Assembly: GCA_017307755.1 (NCBI GenBank)
Contig: JAFKGQ010000003.1
Span: forward strand, 310,001-374,000
Length of the DNA: 64,000 bases
Source of the DNA: Chitinophagaceae bacterium
GTDB lineage: Bacteria > Bacteroidota > Bacteroidia > Chitinophagales > Chitinophagaceae
Direction: 5' to 3'
The position numbers and the translations under genes were made by a program. Shown here in pieces: positions 8,879 through 15,758 of the stretch. Within the stretch, counting starts at the first letter, position 1. Every line of letters begins with the position of its first letter. The notes beneath the pieces were generated by a model. That model was not told where the DNA came from. It did no database searches and saw nothing but the letters and a program-made list of their open reading frames with translations.

Positions 8879-9277
8879 TTAAGAGGCGTTTTCGGCAGGG
8901 GTATCTTTTTCCGTCGAAAAAGGTCCTTCGGGGCCGAAGGGGCCTTTAGGGCCAAAAGGTCCGCCGGATTTGAAAGGCCCGCAGCGGCGGCTCCATTCCT
9001 GCATGAATTTTTCTCTTTCTTCCGGCTGCATGTTCATCCAACGTTGTTTCATTTTGTTTTTCCAGTGCTGTCTGGGACCGCCGCCACCGCGGAATCCGCC
9101 GAACAACAGTTTGCAAAGTATCATCAATCCGAGGGCCTGAGGCCATGTGATGGCGGGGAGGTGAAAGAGGGAAGGCAGCAGTGCATTCCACAAGAGCATA
9201 ACAATGGTGGTTACGGCCGTTATAGCCAACAGGACCATTATAATAATAAAAGGAATATTTCTCCTAAAGGGTTTCAT
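8879..9277 (-). CDS. Small membrane protein linked to an ECF sigma factor
   Basis: 132 residues. Two hydrophobic segments (about 8-30, IPFIIIMVLLAITAVTTIVMLL, and 45-62) are followed by a soluble tail that is basic, then carries WMNMQPEEREKFMQEW, a helix reminiscent of Spy/CpxP-like metal-stress proteins, and ends with a GPFGPKGPFGPEGPF proline-glycine repeat. It starts 12 bp after the sigma factor stop, so the two are almost certainly one transcript. A role as sensor or anti-sigma partner is a natural guess, but no zinc-finger anti-sigma motif is visible; treat as unknown. Confidence 0.65.
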   Translation of the reverse strand: MKPFRRNIPFIIIMVLLAITAVTTIVMLLWNALLPSLFHLPAITWPQALGLMILCKLLFGGFRGGGGPRQHWKNKMKQRWMNMQPEEREKFMQEWSRRCGPFKSGGPFGPKGPFGPEGPFSTEKDTPAENAS

Positions 9278-9289
9278 GATCTATTTATT

Positions 9290-9874
9290 TTAATGATGTA
9301 TGATTTCGTTATATAAAGTCATTAGTCTTTCCCGCAGATAGAGGACGGCATATCTTTTTCGTGAGATCAGGGTGTTGACGTTCTCTCCTGTGTGGTCGGC
9401 GATCTCTTTGAAGGAGACGTCTCCCATTTCGTTCCATATAAATACATTTCGTTGCTCTTCTGGGAGTTCCTGCAAGGCTTCGCGTAAAGTCTTCCAGAAA
9501 AGATTTCTCAGGTGAACGGTTTCGGGGTTATTGCCTTTGTCGAATAATATGTCTGAAAAATCCGGTCCTCCGTCTTCATCATCCGGTGTCAGCAAGCTGT
9601 CCAGGGAGTCGGGTTTTTTCTTCCGATAGCGATCTGTGATCTTATTTCGGGCCACGGTGAACAGCCAGCTGCTGACCTGTTCGATGGGTTCCGTGTCCAC
9701 CGTCGTCGTGAATTGATACCAGACGTCCTGTAAAATGTCCTCCGCATCGGCGTCATTGGATACGCGCTGGCGGATGAAGCTTAGCAATCGCTTGCCAAAC
9801 TGGCTGATGACCGTCGTGATATTTTTTCTCGATGATGAACTCATGACCGGCGATATCGTCAATGCTTCCTTCAT
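9290..9874 (-). CDS. ECF-type RNA polymerase sigma factor
   Basis: 194 residues. Region 2 is clear (FIRQRVSNDADAEDILQDVWYQF and SWLFTVARNKITDRYRKKK), then an acidic linker, then region 4 (LREALQELPEEQRNVFIWNEMGDVSFKEIADHTGENVNTLISRKRYA), the DNA-binding helix pair for the -35 element. The length and lack of region 1/3 mark it as an extracytoplasmic-function sigma. The start could also be the Met at 9844. It heads a short operon with the 132-residue membrane protein; the signal is unknown. Confidence 0.88.
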   Translation of the reverse strand: MKEALTISPVMSSSSRKNITTVISQFGKRLLSFIRQRVSNDADAEDILQDVWYQFTTTVDTEPIEQVSSWLFTVARNKITDRYRKKKPDSLDSLLTPDDEDGGPDFSDILFDKGNNPETVHLRNLFWKTLREALQELPEEQRNVFIWNEMGDVSFKEIADHTGENVNTLISRKRYAVLYLRERLMTLYNEIIHH

Positions 9875-9953
9875 TCTATAAGGTAGACGGATGAGCAGGG
9901 CGGATATTTTAAATTTTCCCGAAAAAAATATAGTCTTTTTGTAAGAGGTTGAT

Positions 9954-11240
9954 TTACTGCACTTTTCTTAGGTCTTCCCACCGGGTACTGTACCTGCTGG
10001 ACCGGAGTTCCTGCCGCATTTTCCAGTTCTTGTTCATCCCGGAGGATCCGAATTTCACGCTGTCGTCCCGCATGCTAAAGTTAATATTATCGATGGCATG
10101 CATCAGGCCGCGGCGCTCGTTCTCTGCGTGGGGTGCGAAGAGATTGCCTTGTATGGAGTCGTCCGGCACCAGGCTGCTGAGCATCACGCCGGCTTTTTTG
10201 TATTCCTTACCGTGTTCGTAGAGCACTTCCACCAGTCCGGTGGCGGCCTTGATCAGTTCATGTGTGAGGGAGGTGGCCCGGGGCAGGGTGGTATGGTTAC
10301 TGATGGTGGCTCCCCGTTTGAAGTCTGTCAGATGATCCTGTTCTTTGGATACGATAAAGACGCTGACCGTGCCGGCCGCGCTGTGCTGTCGCCGGAGTTT
10401 TTCCGCGGCCCTGGAGATATAGGTGGCCACCGCTTCCTTGATCTCGCGGATCTCGCTGACGGGGCGTCCGAACATCCGGGTGGTGGCGATCATTTTTTTA
10501 TCTACCAGCTCTTCTTCCATTTCGATGCTGGGCAGTCCCCGTAATTCGCGGATCAACCGTACCCCCGTGACGCCGCCCATATTGGTGTGGGCCCATTCCT
10601 CCGGCATGTTGGATAATTCCCAGGCGCTGGTGATACCCCAATTGATCAGTTTGACGGCATAGGCCCTGCCTACACCCCAGAGATCGTCTACCCGGGTCTG
10701 TTGGAGGGCCAGCCGCTGTTCTTCTTCCGTGAGGAGCACTTTTATACAGCCGGAGAGCTGTTTGTTCTTTTTTGCCAGCCGGTTGGCCAGCTTGGCGAGG
10801 GTTTTGGTAGGTGCTATGCCGATGGAAACGGAAATGCCTGTCCATTGCTCCACAGTATATTTGATATGCCGGGCATAAGCGGGGAGGTCTTCGAGAGGAA
10901 TGTGATCCAGGTCCATAAATGCTTCGTCCACCGAGTAGACCTCTACACGGGATGCGTCGTGGCCCATCAGGGTTCGCAGGGTTTCCATCACCCTCCAGCT
11001 CATGTCGCCGTACAGGTGATAGTTGGAGGAGAATACGGCGATATCGTGTTTGTCGATGATATGCCGTGTCTGAAAATAAGGAATAGCCATGCCGACGCCG
11101 AGCTTTCTGGCCTCATCGCTCCGGGAGATGATACAGCCATCGTTGTTGCTGAGGACGACAACGGGTTTGCTCCAGAGGTCCGGCCGGAACAACCGCTCGC
11201 AGGAGCAGTAGAAATTGTTGCAGTCTACGATGGCCTTCAT
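9954..11240 (-). CDS. umuC: Y-family translesion DNA polymerase (UmuC)
   Basis: 428 residues, the length of UmuC. The polymerase core starts MKAIVDCNNFYCSCERLF with Asp6 as first metal ligand and the SerCys steric region, continues with VYSVDEAFMDLD (second catalytic acidic pair), GIAPTKTLAKLANRLAK, a helix-hairpin-helix (LWGVGRAYAVKLINWGI), and a C-terminal little finger. Q364-G-N-L-F368 is a good sliding-clamp-binding motif of the UmuC tail. It copies past damaged bases with low fidelity. It follows umuD by 3 bp on the minus strand. Confidence 0.92.
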   Translation of the reverse strand: MKAIVDCNNFYCSCERLFRPDLWSKPVVVLSNNDGCIISRSDEARKLGVGMAIPYFQTRHIIDKHDIAVFSSNYHLYGDMSWRVMETLRTLMGHDASRVEVYSVDEAFMDLDHIPLEDLPAYARHIKYTVEQWTGISVSIGIAPTKTLAKLANRLAKKNKQLSGCIKVLLTEEEQRLALQQTRVDDLWGVGRAYAVKLINWGITSAWELSNMPEEWAHTNMGGVTGVRLIRELRGLPSIEMEEELVDKKMIATTRMFGRPVSEIREIKEAVATYISRAAEKLRRQHSAAGTVSVFIVSKEQDHLTDFKRGATISNHTTLPRATSLTHELIKAATGLVEVLYEHGKEYKKAGVMLSSLVPDDSIQGNLFAPHAENERRGLMHAIDNINFSMRDDSVKFGSSGMNKNWKMRQELRSSRYSTRWEDLRKVQ

Positions 11241-11243
11241 GTT

Positions 11244-11678
11244 TTATAAGGAATGTATCACATAGGTTACCACGCCCCAGATGGAAAATTCCGCCCCTGA
11301 GAGGTCCACATCGATGGCGGAGAGTCTGGGCGTCTCCGGCACCAGCCTGATCTTATTAAATGTTTTTTCCAGACGGCGTATCAGCATTTCACCGTTGAGA
11401 GTGGCAATGATGACCTTTCCATTGACGGCTTTGATAGAGCGATCCACGATCACCACATCCCCGTTGAAAATACCGGCTCCGGTCATGGCATCCCCGCTCA
11501 CCCGCATAAAGAAGGTCGCGGGTTTATTCCGCACCAGCTGTTCGTTGAGATCGACGCCCCGTTCCATATAATCATCCGCTGCCGCACCGAATCCGGTGGC
11601 ATTGGCAGTAGGGATCTCCTGTTGCGTAAAACGCTTGGATCCCTTGTAGCTTATGCCGAAGAATTGTTCGAGTTCCAT
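11244..11678 (-). CDS. umuD: UmuD-like protein with the Ser-Lys dyad apparently lost
   Basis: 144 residues of the LexA/UmuD S24 fold. The region after the expected cleavage point aligns well with UmuD: TGFGAAADDYMERGVDLNE (about residues 28-46), RVSGDAMTGAGIFNGDVVIVD, NGKVIIATLNGEMLIRRLE and WGVVTYVIHSL. In E. coli UmuD the catalytic Ser60 is the second serine of SGDSM and Lys97 lies in TVKKL; here these read SGDAM (Ala64) and LIRRL (Arg101), with the same spacing of 37. Both changes are clear in the bases (GCC and CGC codons). Self-cleavage should therefore be lost unless another protease acts. It precedes umuC and presumably still partners it. Confidence 0.85.
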   Translation of the reverse strand: MELEQFFGISYKGSKRFTQQEIPTANATGFGAAADDYMERGVDLNEQLVRNKPATFFMRVSGDAMTGAGIFNGDVVIVDRSIKAVNGKVIIATLNGEMLIRRLEKTFNKIRLVPETPRLSAIDVDLSGAEFSIWGVVTYVIHSL

Positions 11679-11726
11679 GTGGATCTTTTTATCTCATTCG
11701 TGAGGAGGAGAAAAATAATTTTCAAA

Positions 11727-11755
11727 TACTAATTTATTTAGTAAATTTATACTAA
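11727..11755. promoter_or_regulatory. Candidate operator in the umuD / 2H-gene divergent region
   Basis: TACTAA-TTTAT-TTAGTA (11727-11743) is a perfect 6-bp inverted repeat, and a further half-site TACTAA lies at 11750-11755, 23 bp on. The site is in the only intergenic space (about 100 bp) between divergently read damage-response genes, where a shared repressor would bind. The repeat is seen directly; the regulatory role is inference. Confidence 0.4.
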
Positions 11756-11781
11756 TTTTCTGATCATTTAAAATTTATTTT

Positions 11782-12411
11782 ATGGATACCGGGTTAGTAA
11801 AACGTTCCTCTTTTTTTGCTCCCATGGAGACAGTTGCCGGGAGTACGACGGTGGCGCGGCGGGCGGAATACCTGCTTGTCATCTACCCTTATGGAGAATT
11901 GAATGACAAGCTGTTGGACGAGCAGCAGCAGTTCCTCAACGACTATGGTCTGTCTATGAAGGCACGTAACAGGCCCCATATTACGGTGGCTGCTTTCCAG
12001 GCCGGCGAACAGATGGAAGAGACATTGATCCGATGGATACAGCGCATTTGTCGCAGGCATGAACGTTTTTCTGTCACACTGAACAATTACAGCGGCTTTC
12101 CACCGCATACGATCTATTTGCGGGTGCAGGACCCCCAGCCTTTCCGGCAGCTGATGCAACAGCTAAGGGCTATCGATGATTTTATCCGCAGCTCGGGCTG
12201 TCCTCCCGTCAACCTGATCAGCCGGCCCTATCTGAGCATCGCGGGCGGGTTGACAGAACAGGTATATAACAAGGCGATGGCCGACTATTCTCAAAAAACC
12301 TTTCATGAGTCTTTCCAGGTGGAAGAGCTGGTGCTATTAAAAAGGGAGCACAGTTTTGATGCCTGTCGTACAGTGAATGTATTCCGTCTGCCATATGCTG
12401 ACACTCTTTAA
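11782..12411 (+). CDS. 2H phosphoesterase (2'-5' RNA ligase-like) with one degraded motif
   Basis: 209 residues of the 2H fold. The first HxT motif is intact (RPHITVAAF, His66 and Thr68), but the second reads RPYLSIAGG, with Tyr150 in place of the catalytic histidine. The conserved middle strand FPPHTIYLRV is present. Active 2H enzymes need both histidines to cleave 2',3'-cyclic phosphates or 2'-5' bonds, so this one is probably a binding protein or a very altered enzyme. It is read divergently from umuDC and followed directly by a paralogue that overlaps nothing but starts 10 bp later. The first 25 residues are a poorly conserved extension. Confidence 0.7.
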   Translation: MDTGLVKRSSFFAPMETVAGSTTVARRAEYLLVIYPYGELNDKLLDEQQQFLNDYGLSMKARNRPHITVAAFQAGEQMEETLIRWIQRICRRHERFSVTLNNYSGFPPHTIYLRVQDPQPFRQLMQQLRAIDDFIRSSGCPPVNLISRPYLSIAGGLTEQVYNKAMADYSQKTFHESFQVEELVLLKREHSFDACRTVNVFRLPYADTL

Positions 12412-12421
12412 AACAGAAACC

Positions 12422-13060
12422 ATGCAGAAAGCGATCAAACCTGTAGCAGCCGTTCTCAATGAGAACTACAAGCAGCAGCTGGCTACCAATGAATACCTCG
12501 TCATTCTTTCACCCCGTGAAGAATTGCGGATGAGGATCCAACAGGTGAAAAAAGAATTTGCCGAGGCCTACCAAGCTTCCGGCGCCATCGGCGGCAAGCC
12601 TCAGGTGACCCTGGTGCGGTTTACGCAGCTGGCATTGATGGAAGAGCGGATCATCCAGCGCCTCCGGACCATTGCCATGGGCTATTGTCCTTTCAAGGTA
12701 GAGCTAAAGGATTTTGGAAGTTTCCCTTCTCATACCATTTTTATAAATGTCACCAGCAAACTGCCCATCCGGAGCCTGGTGACGGAAATAAAGGATATAC
12801 AGCGGCTGATGAAGCTGGACAAGGACCATAAACCTCATTTTATCGATGAGCCGTATATCACTGTCGCGCGAAAGCTGTTGCCTTTCCAATACGAAAAGGG
12901 CTGGCTTGAGTACAGCCATAAGTCTTTTACCGGTCGCTTTATCGCCGACAGCATGCTCCTGCTCAAACGCCGGCAAGGCGACATAGCCTGGCAGATCGCC
13001 GAGCGGCTGGCTTTTCAAAATCTGCCGGTGACTACCCGTCAGGGAGCGTTATTCGGGTAG
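12422..13060 (+). CDS. 2H phosphoesterase-like paralogue with both His motifs lost
   Basis: 212 residues from the ATG at 12422; an upstream in-frame ATG at 12377 would lie inside the preceding gene and is not preferred. It shares layout with the preceding protein: an N-terminal strand EYLVILSPREELR, the first motif position KPQVTLVRF (Gln61 instead of His), the shared FPSHTIFINV strand, and the second motif EPYITVARK (Tyr145 instead of His). The Tyr in motif 2 is common to both proteins, so it was probably inherited before duplication. Catalysis of the 2H type is not expected. It leads into the radical SAM gene 46 bp on. Confidence 0.65.
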   Translation: MQKAIKPVAAVLNENYKQQLATNEYLVILSPREELRMRIQQVKKEFAEAYQASGAIGGKPQVTLVRFTQLALMEERIIQRLRTIAMGYCPFKVELKDFGSFPSHTIFINVTSKLPIRSLVTEIKDIQRLMKLDKDHKPHFIDEPYITVARKLLPFQYEKGWLEYSHKSFTGRFIADSMLLLKRRQGDIAWQIAERLAFQNLPVTTRQGALFG

Positions 13061-13106
13061 GAGGCCCCTCCCGACATTGTATTGTTTTACCCTGAAAATT
13101 GTCGTT

Positions 13107-14168
13107 ATGACTGACCCGGATCAATACCTGAAAGGAAGAGGCGCCCAGTTCAATCCCAAGAACAGGTTTCTCAGGAACGAGCGTGTAAAAGAGCATATCG
13201 AGGCCATCGACGAATGGCTGGAGCCCAATCCCGAAACCATCTACCTGGAAGAGCATGCCAAGAGCATCGTCAATAAGGTAGACAGTCCGGATGTGGGCAT
13301 GTGGTATAGCATGAACCCTTACCAGGGCTGTGAACACGGGTGCACCTACTGTTATGCCCGTAATGTGCACGAATACTGGGGGTATAGCGCGGGCCTGGAC
13401 TTCGAGCAGAAGATTATCGTAAAAAAAAATGCGCCGGAGCTCCTTCGTAAATTCCTGATGAATCCCAAATGGGAATGTCTGCCCATTTCCCTCAGCGGCA
13501 ATACGGACTGTTATCAGCCGGCAGAAAGGAAGTTCGGTATCACCCGCGGATTGCTGGAGGTCTGCCGGGAGTTTAATCAACCGGTGGGCATGATCACAAA
13601 GAATGCGGGCATTTTGCGGGATAAGGACATCCTGACCGACATGGCGAAAAAAAGGCTGGTATCCATACTGGTGTCGATCACCTCCTTTGACGAAGATCTC
13701 CGCAGGGTGATGGAGCCCCGCACCACTACAGCAAAGCAAAGGCTGCGCACGATCCGGGAGCTCAGCGATGCGGGCGTACGGATGGGGGTCATGCTGGGAC
13801 CCATGATCCCCGGTCTTAATGAACATGAGATGCAACGGATTATGAAGGCGGCTGCGGAGAACGGCGCTACTTTTTCCGCCTATACCTTTATCCGGCTCAA
13901 TGGGGCGATCAAACTGATATTTCATGACTGGCTGTACAAGAATTTCCCCGACAGGGCCGATAAGGTGTGGCACCTGATAGAGGCCAGCCACGACGGGAAG
14001 GTGAATGACAGCCGGTGGGGAATACGTATGCGGGGCGAAGGGAATATCGCACAACTGGTGGCACAGCAGTATGCGAGGTATACGCAGAAATACGGGTTGA
14101 ACGCTGAACGTTGGGAACTGGATTGTACACAGTTCAGAAGGCCGGGGGAGCAGATGAGGTTGTTTTAA
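13107..14168 (+). CDS. Radical SAM protein of the spore photolyase-like PA0069/Rv2578c group
   Basis: 353 residues from ATG 13107. The iron-sulfur cluster motif is C75-EHG-C79-TY-C82 (CxxxCxxC) within NPYQGCEHGCTYCYARN, followed by LSGNTDCYQPAE, a conserved block of this group, and NAGILRDKDIL, SITSFDEDLRRVMEPR and PMIPGLNEHEM. Members are related to spore photoproduct lyase and are often annotated as DNA repair photolyases; the true substrate is not established. Placement after umuDC-facing genes supports a damage role. The open frame extends to 13077 but MTDPDQYLKGRGAQFNP matches the family start. Its stop overlaps the end of the converging AraC gene by 4 bp. Confidence 0.85.
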   Translation: MTDPDQYLKGRGAQFNPKNRFLRNERVKEHIEAIDEWLEPNPETIYLEEHAKSIVNKVDSPDVGMWYSMNPYQGCEHGCTYCYARNVHEYWGYSAGLDFEQKIIVKKNAPELLRKFLMNPKWECLPISLSGNTDCYQPAERKFGITRGLLEVCREFNQPVGMITKNAGILRDKDILTDMAKKRLVSILVSITSFDEDLRRVMEPRTTTAKQRLRTIRELSDAGVRMGVMLGPMIPGLNEHEMQRIMKAAAENGATFSAYTFIRLNGAIKLIFHDWLYKNFPDRADKVWHLIEASHDGKVNDSRWGIRMRGEGNIAQLVAQQYARYTQKYGLNAERWELDCTQFRRPGEQMRLF

Positions 14169-15154
14169 ACCCTCCCCGGCGGCATCCCAAACTTCTTCTT
14201 GAACGCCCTGGTAAAATGCTGTACGGAAGAATATCCCATCTGCTCCGCCACCTCCTTGATAGCAACAGCACCCGACAATAGTCCATTCCGGGCTTTATTC
14301 AGTCTGAAATCACTGAGATACCCAAAGACAGAAGTGTCAAAAACTTCTTTGAAACCTTTTTTCAGCTTGAATTCATTCAATCCCGCTATTCTTGCCAGCT
14401 CGGTCAACGAAGGAGGACAGGCTGCATGATCGACCAGATAGTCCCTCGCAAAATAAATGCGTTCCTTATCATATCTGGTCTTGCAGGTTTGCACCGCCTT
14501 GCCCGCGGCATGTTCATAAGCCTGTGCTTGTAAGGTCAGGAGCTCAATACATTTGGATTGCAGGAACATCCGTTTTAAGCCTTCATCCACCTGCATATGC
14601 ATGATCTCATGGATGCACTGGTGCATGGCAAAGGAAATGGGGAGGTTTTGCATGTTGATCGATATAGCCGTATTGTCCACGACTTTACCCGCAAAGTCCA
14701 TCAGCGCGGGACTGCTGTCTTCCGCGAGAGACAAAAAAAACCTTTTGGCAAGACGGACCTCGAAGAATTTATGGAACGCCCCCTCATCATACTGAATCGT
14801 ACCTACAAAATGAGGTACATAATGGATGTTTTGCTGGTTGGATGAAAAGGGATATTTTTTCCCATCTGCGTGATTGTTCAAATGGCCTTCGCCTGCCAGT
14901 GTAAAATGCATTTCAATATGCTCGGGCTCTTTGCTGTCGTTGAAATGAGCGGTCTGAGATTCCTTCATCAGCATATCTCCGTACAGCACATCGATGTCCT
15001 GTACGGTAAGCTGAACGGATTCCGCGTTTATAAAAGAAAGATCGACCTTTTTACGCACCTCGCGCACCTTCGGCTGCCCGTCGCGGAGAATAAAGTGGGC
15101 GGAAAAATCCAGCTCCGACCTTTTACCTTGTTTGTTATAAAATGCTACTTCCAT
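14165..15154 (-). CDS. AraC family transcriptional regulator
   Basis: 329 residues. The C-terminal 100 hold two helix-turn-helix units: PSLTELARIAGLNEFKLKKGFKEVF and VAIKEVAEQMGYSSVQHFTRAFKKKFGMPPGRV, the standard AraC signature. The N-terminal 220 residues are a ligand or partner domain without a recognisable sugar-binding motif (EPEHIEMHFTLAGEGHL suggests a cupin-like strand set). It is read divergently from a small unknown gene at 15238 and converges on the radical SAM gene. Target unknown. Confidence 0.88.
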   Translation of the reverse strand: MEVAFYNKQGKRSELDFSAHFILRDGQPKVREVRKKVDLSFINAESVQLTVQDIDVLYGDMLMKESQTAHFNDSKEPEHIEMHFTLAGEGHLNNHADGKKYPFSSNQQNIHYVPHFVGTIQYDEGAFHKFFEVRLAKRFFLSLAEDSSPALMDFAGKVVDNTAISINMQNLPISFAMHQCIHEIMHMQVDEGLKRMFLQSKCIELLTLQAQAYEHAAGKAVQTCKTRYDKERIYFARDYLVDHAACPPSLTELARIAGLNEFKLKKGFKEVFDTSVFGYLSDFRLNKARNGLLSGAVAIKEVAEQMGYSSVQHFTRAFKKKFGMPPGRV

Positions 15155-15237
15155 CGAAACTCCATTTTATATAAAAAATGCTCCGGGATGTATAAAAATT
15201 CCAGAGAGCGTCCGCCGTACTTTCGTAAAGGTAACGC

Positions 15238-15618
15238 ATGGCTAAAATCATAGGTATGATTTTGACAGAAGGTAAATATCATTTCTTTTTCGGCGATGAG
15301 ACAAGTATAGTATTTTTTGATAGCGCCCGTAGACAGATACGCTACCCGGAAAAAAAATACATCGGGGTTCTGCAACTGGAGGAATGTTATAAAGACATTC
15401 CCGAGCAGTTGGGTCTGCTGCTGGACATAGCGCCCCCAAAGGGGGAAACTGCGGAATCTTCTATCCATTTCCTTCATACGCTGGAGCCGGAATTATGGAA
15501 TTTGTGGAAAGACGGCATTTTTCACCTGGCAGCACGCAAGAATATAGCCCTTCTTTTCCGAAAGGAGCTTACGAAAATGGGAATACCGGATGAACGGATT
15601 GTTATCTACTGTCTGTAA
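15238..15618 (+). CDS. Small protein of unknown function divergent from an AraC regulator
   Basis: 126 residues, no signal peptide or membrane segment. It begins MAKIIGMILTEGKYHFFFGD and ends with a helix and strand, HLAARKNIALLFRKELTKMGIP then DERIVIYCL, giving the feel of a compact alpha/beta domain. I do not recognise a family. An AAAGG sequence lies 8 bp before the ATG. The AraC gene starts only 83 bp away on the other strand, so this is a plausible target of it. A minus-strand frame overlaps (15145-15477) but has no comparable protein character. Confidence 0.5.
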   Translation: MAKIIGMILTEGKYHFFFGDETSIVFFDSARRQIRYPEKKYIGVLQLEECYKDIPEQLGLLLDIAPPKGETAESSIHFLHTLEPELWNLWKDGIFHLAARKNIALLFRKELTKMGIPDERIVIYCL

Positions 15619-15686
15619 ATGAGAGGGATACATAATAATCCAGGAACCATTCCGTTAATTTGTGGGATTTTTACGCATTAAAATTT

Positions 15687-15718
15687 TTTGGACGAGCGAT
15701 GTATTGTGCGTAATCTTG
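15687..15718 (+). promoter_or_regulatory. Bacteroidota-type promoter for the FkbH operon
   Basis: TTTG at 15687-15690, a 20-bp spacer, and TAATCTTG at 15711-15718 match the Bacteroidota -33 TTTG / -7 TAnnTTTG pattern with a single mismatch. The expected start of transcription near 15725 leaves a leader of about 35 bases before the ATG at 15759. Confidence 0.5.
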
Positions 15719-15758
15719 CCCTAAAGCTATAGCTAACAGCCTGATACGAGAAAAACCA

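Noticed and set aside
13032..14054. 340-codon minus-strand frame
   Set aside because: It is antisense to the radical SAM gene, whose cluster motif and conserved blocks make the plus-strand reading certain.
15218..15225. TACTTTCG as a promoter for the small gene at 15238
   Set aside because: Only a few bases would remain before the ATG and no -33 element is visible at proper spacing.
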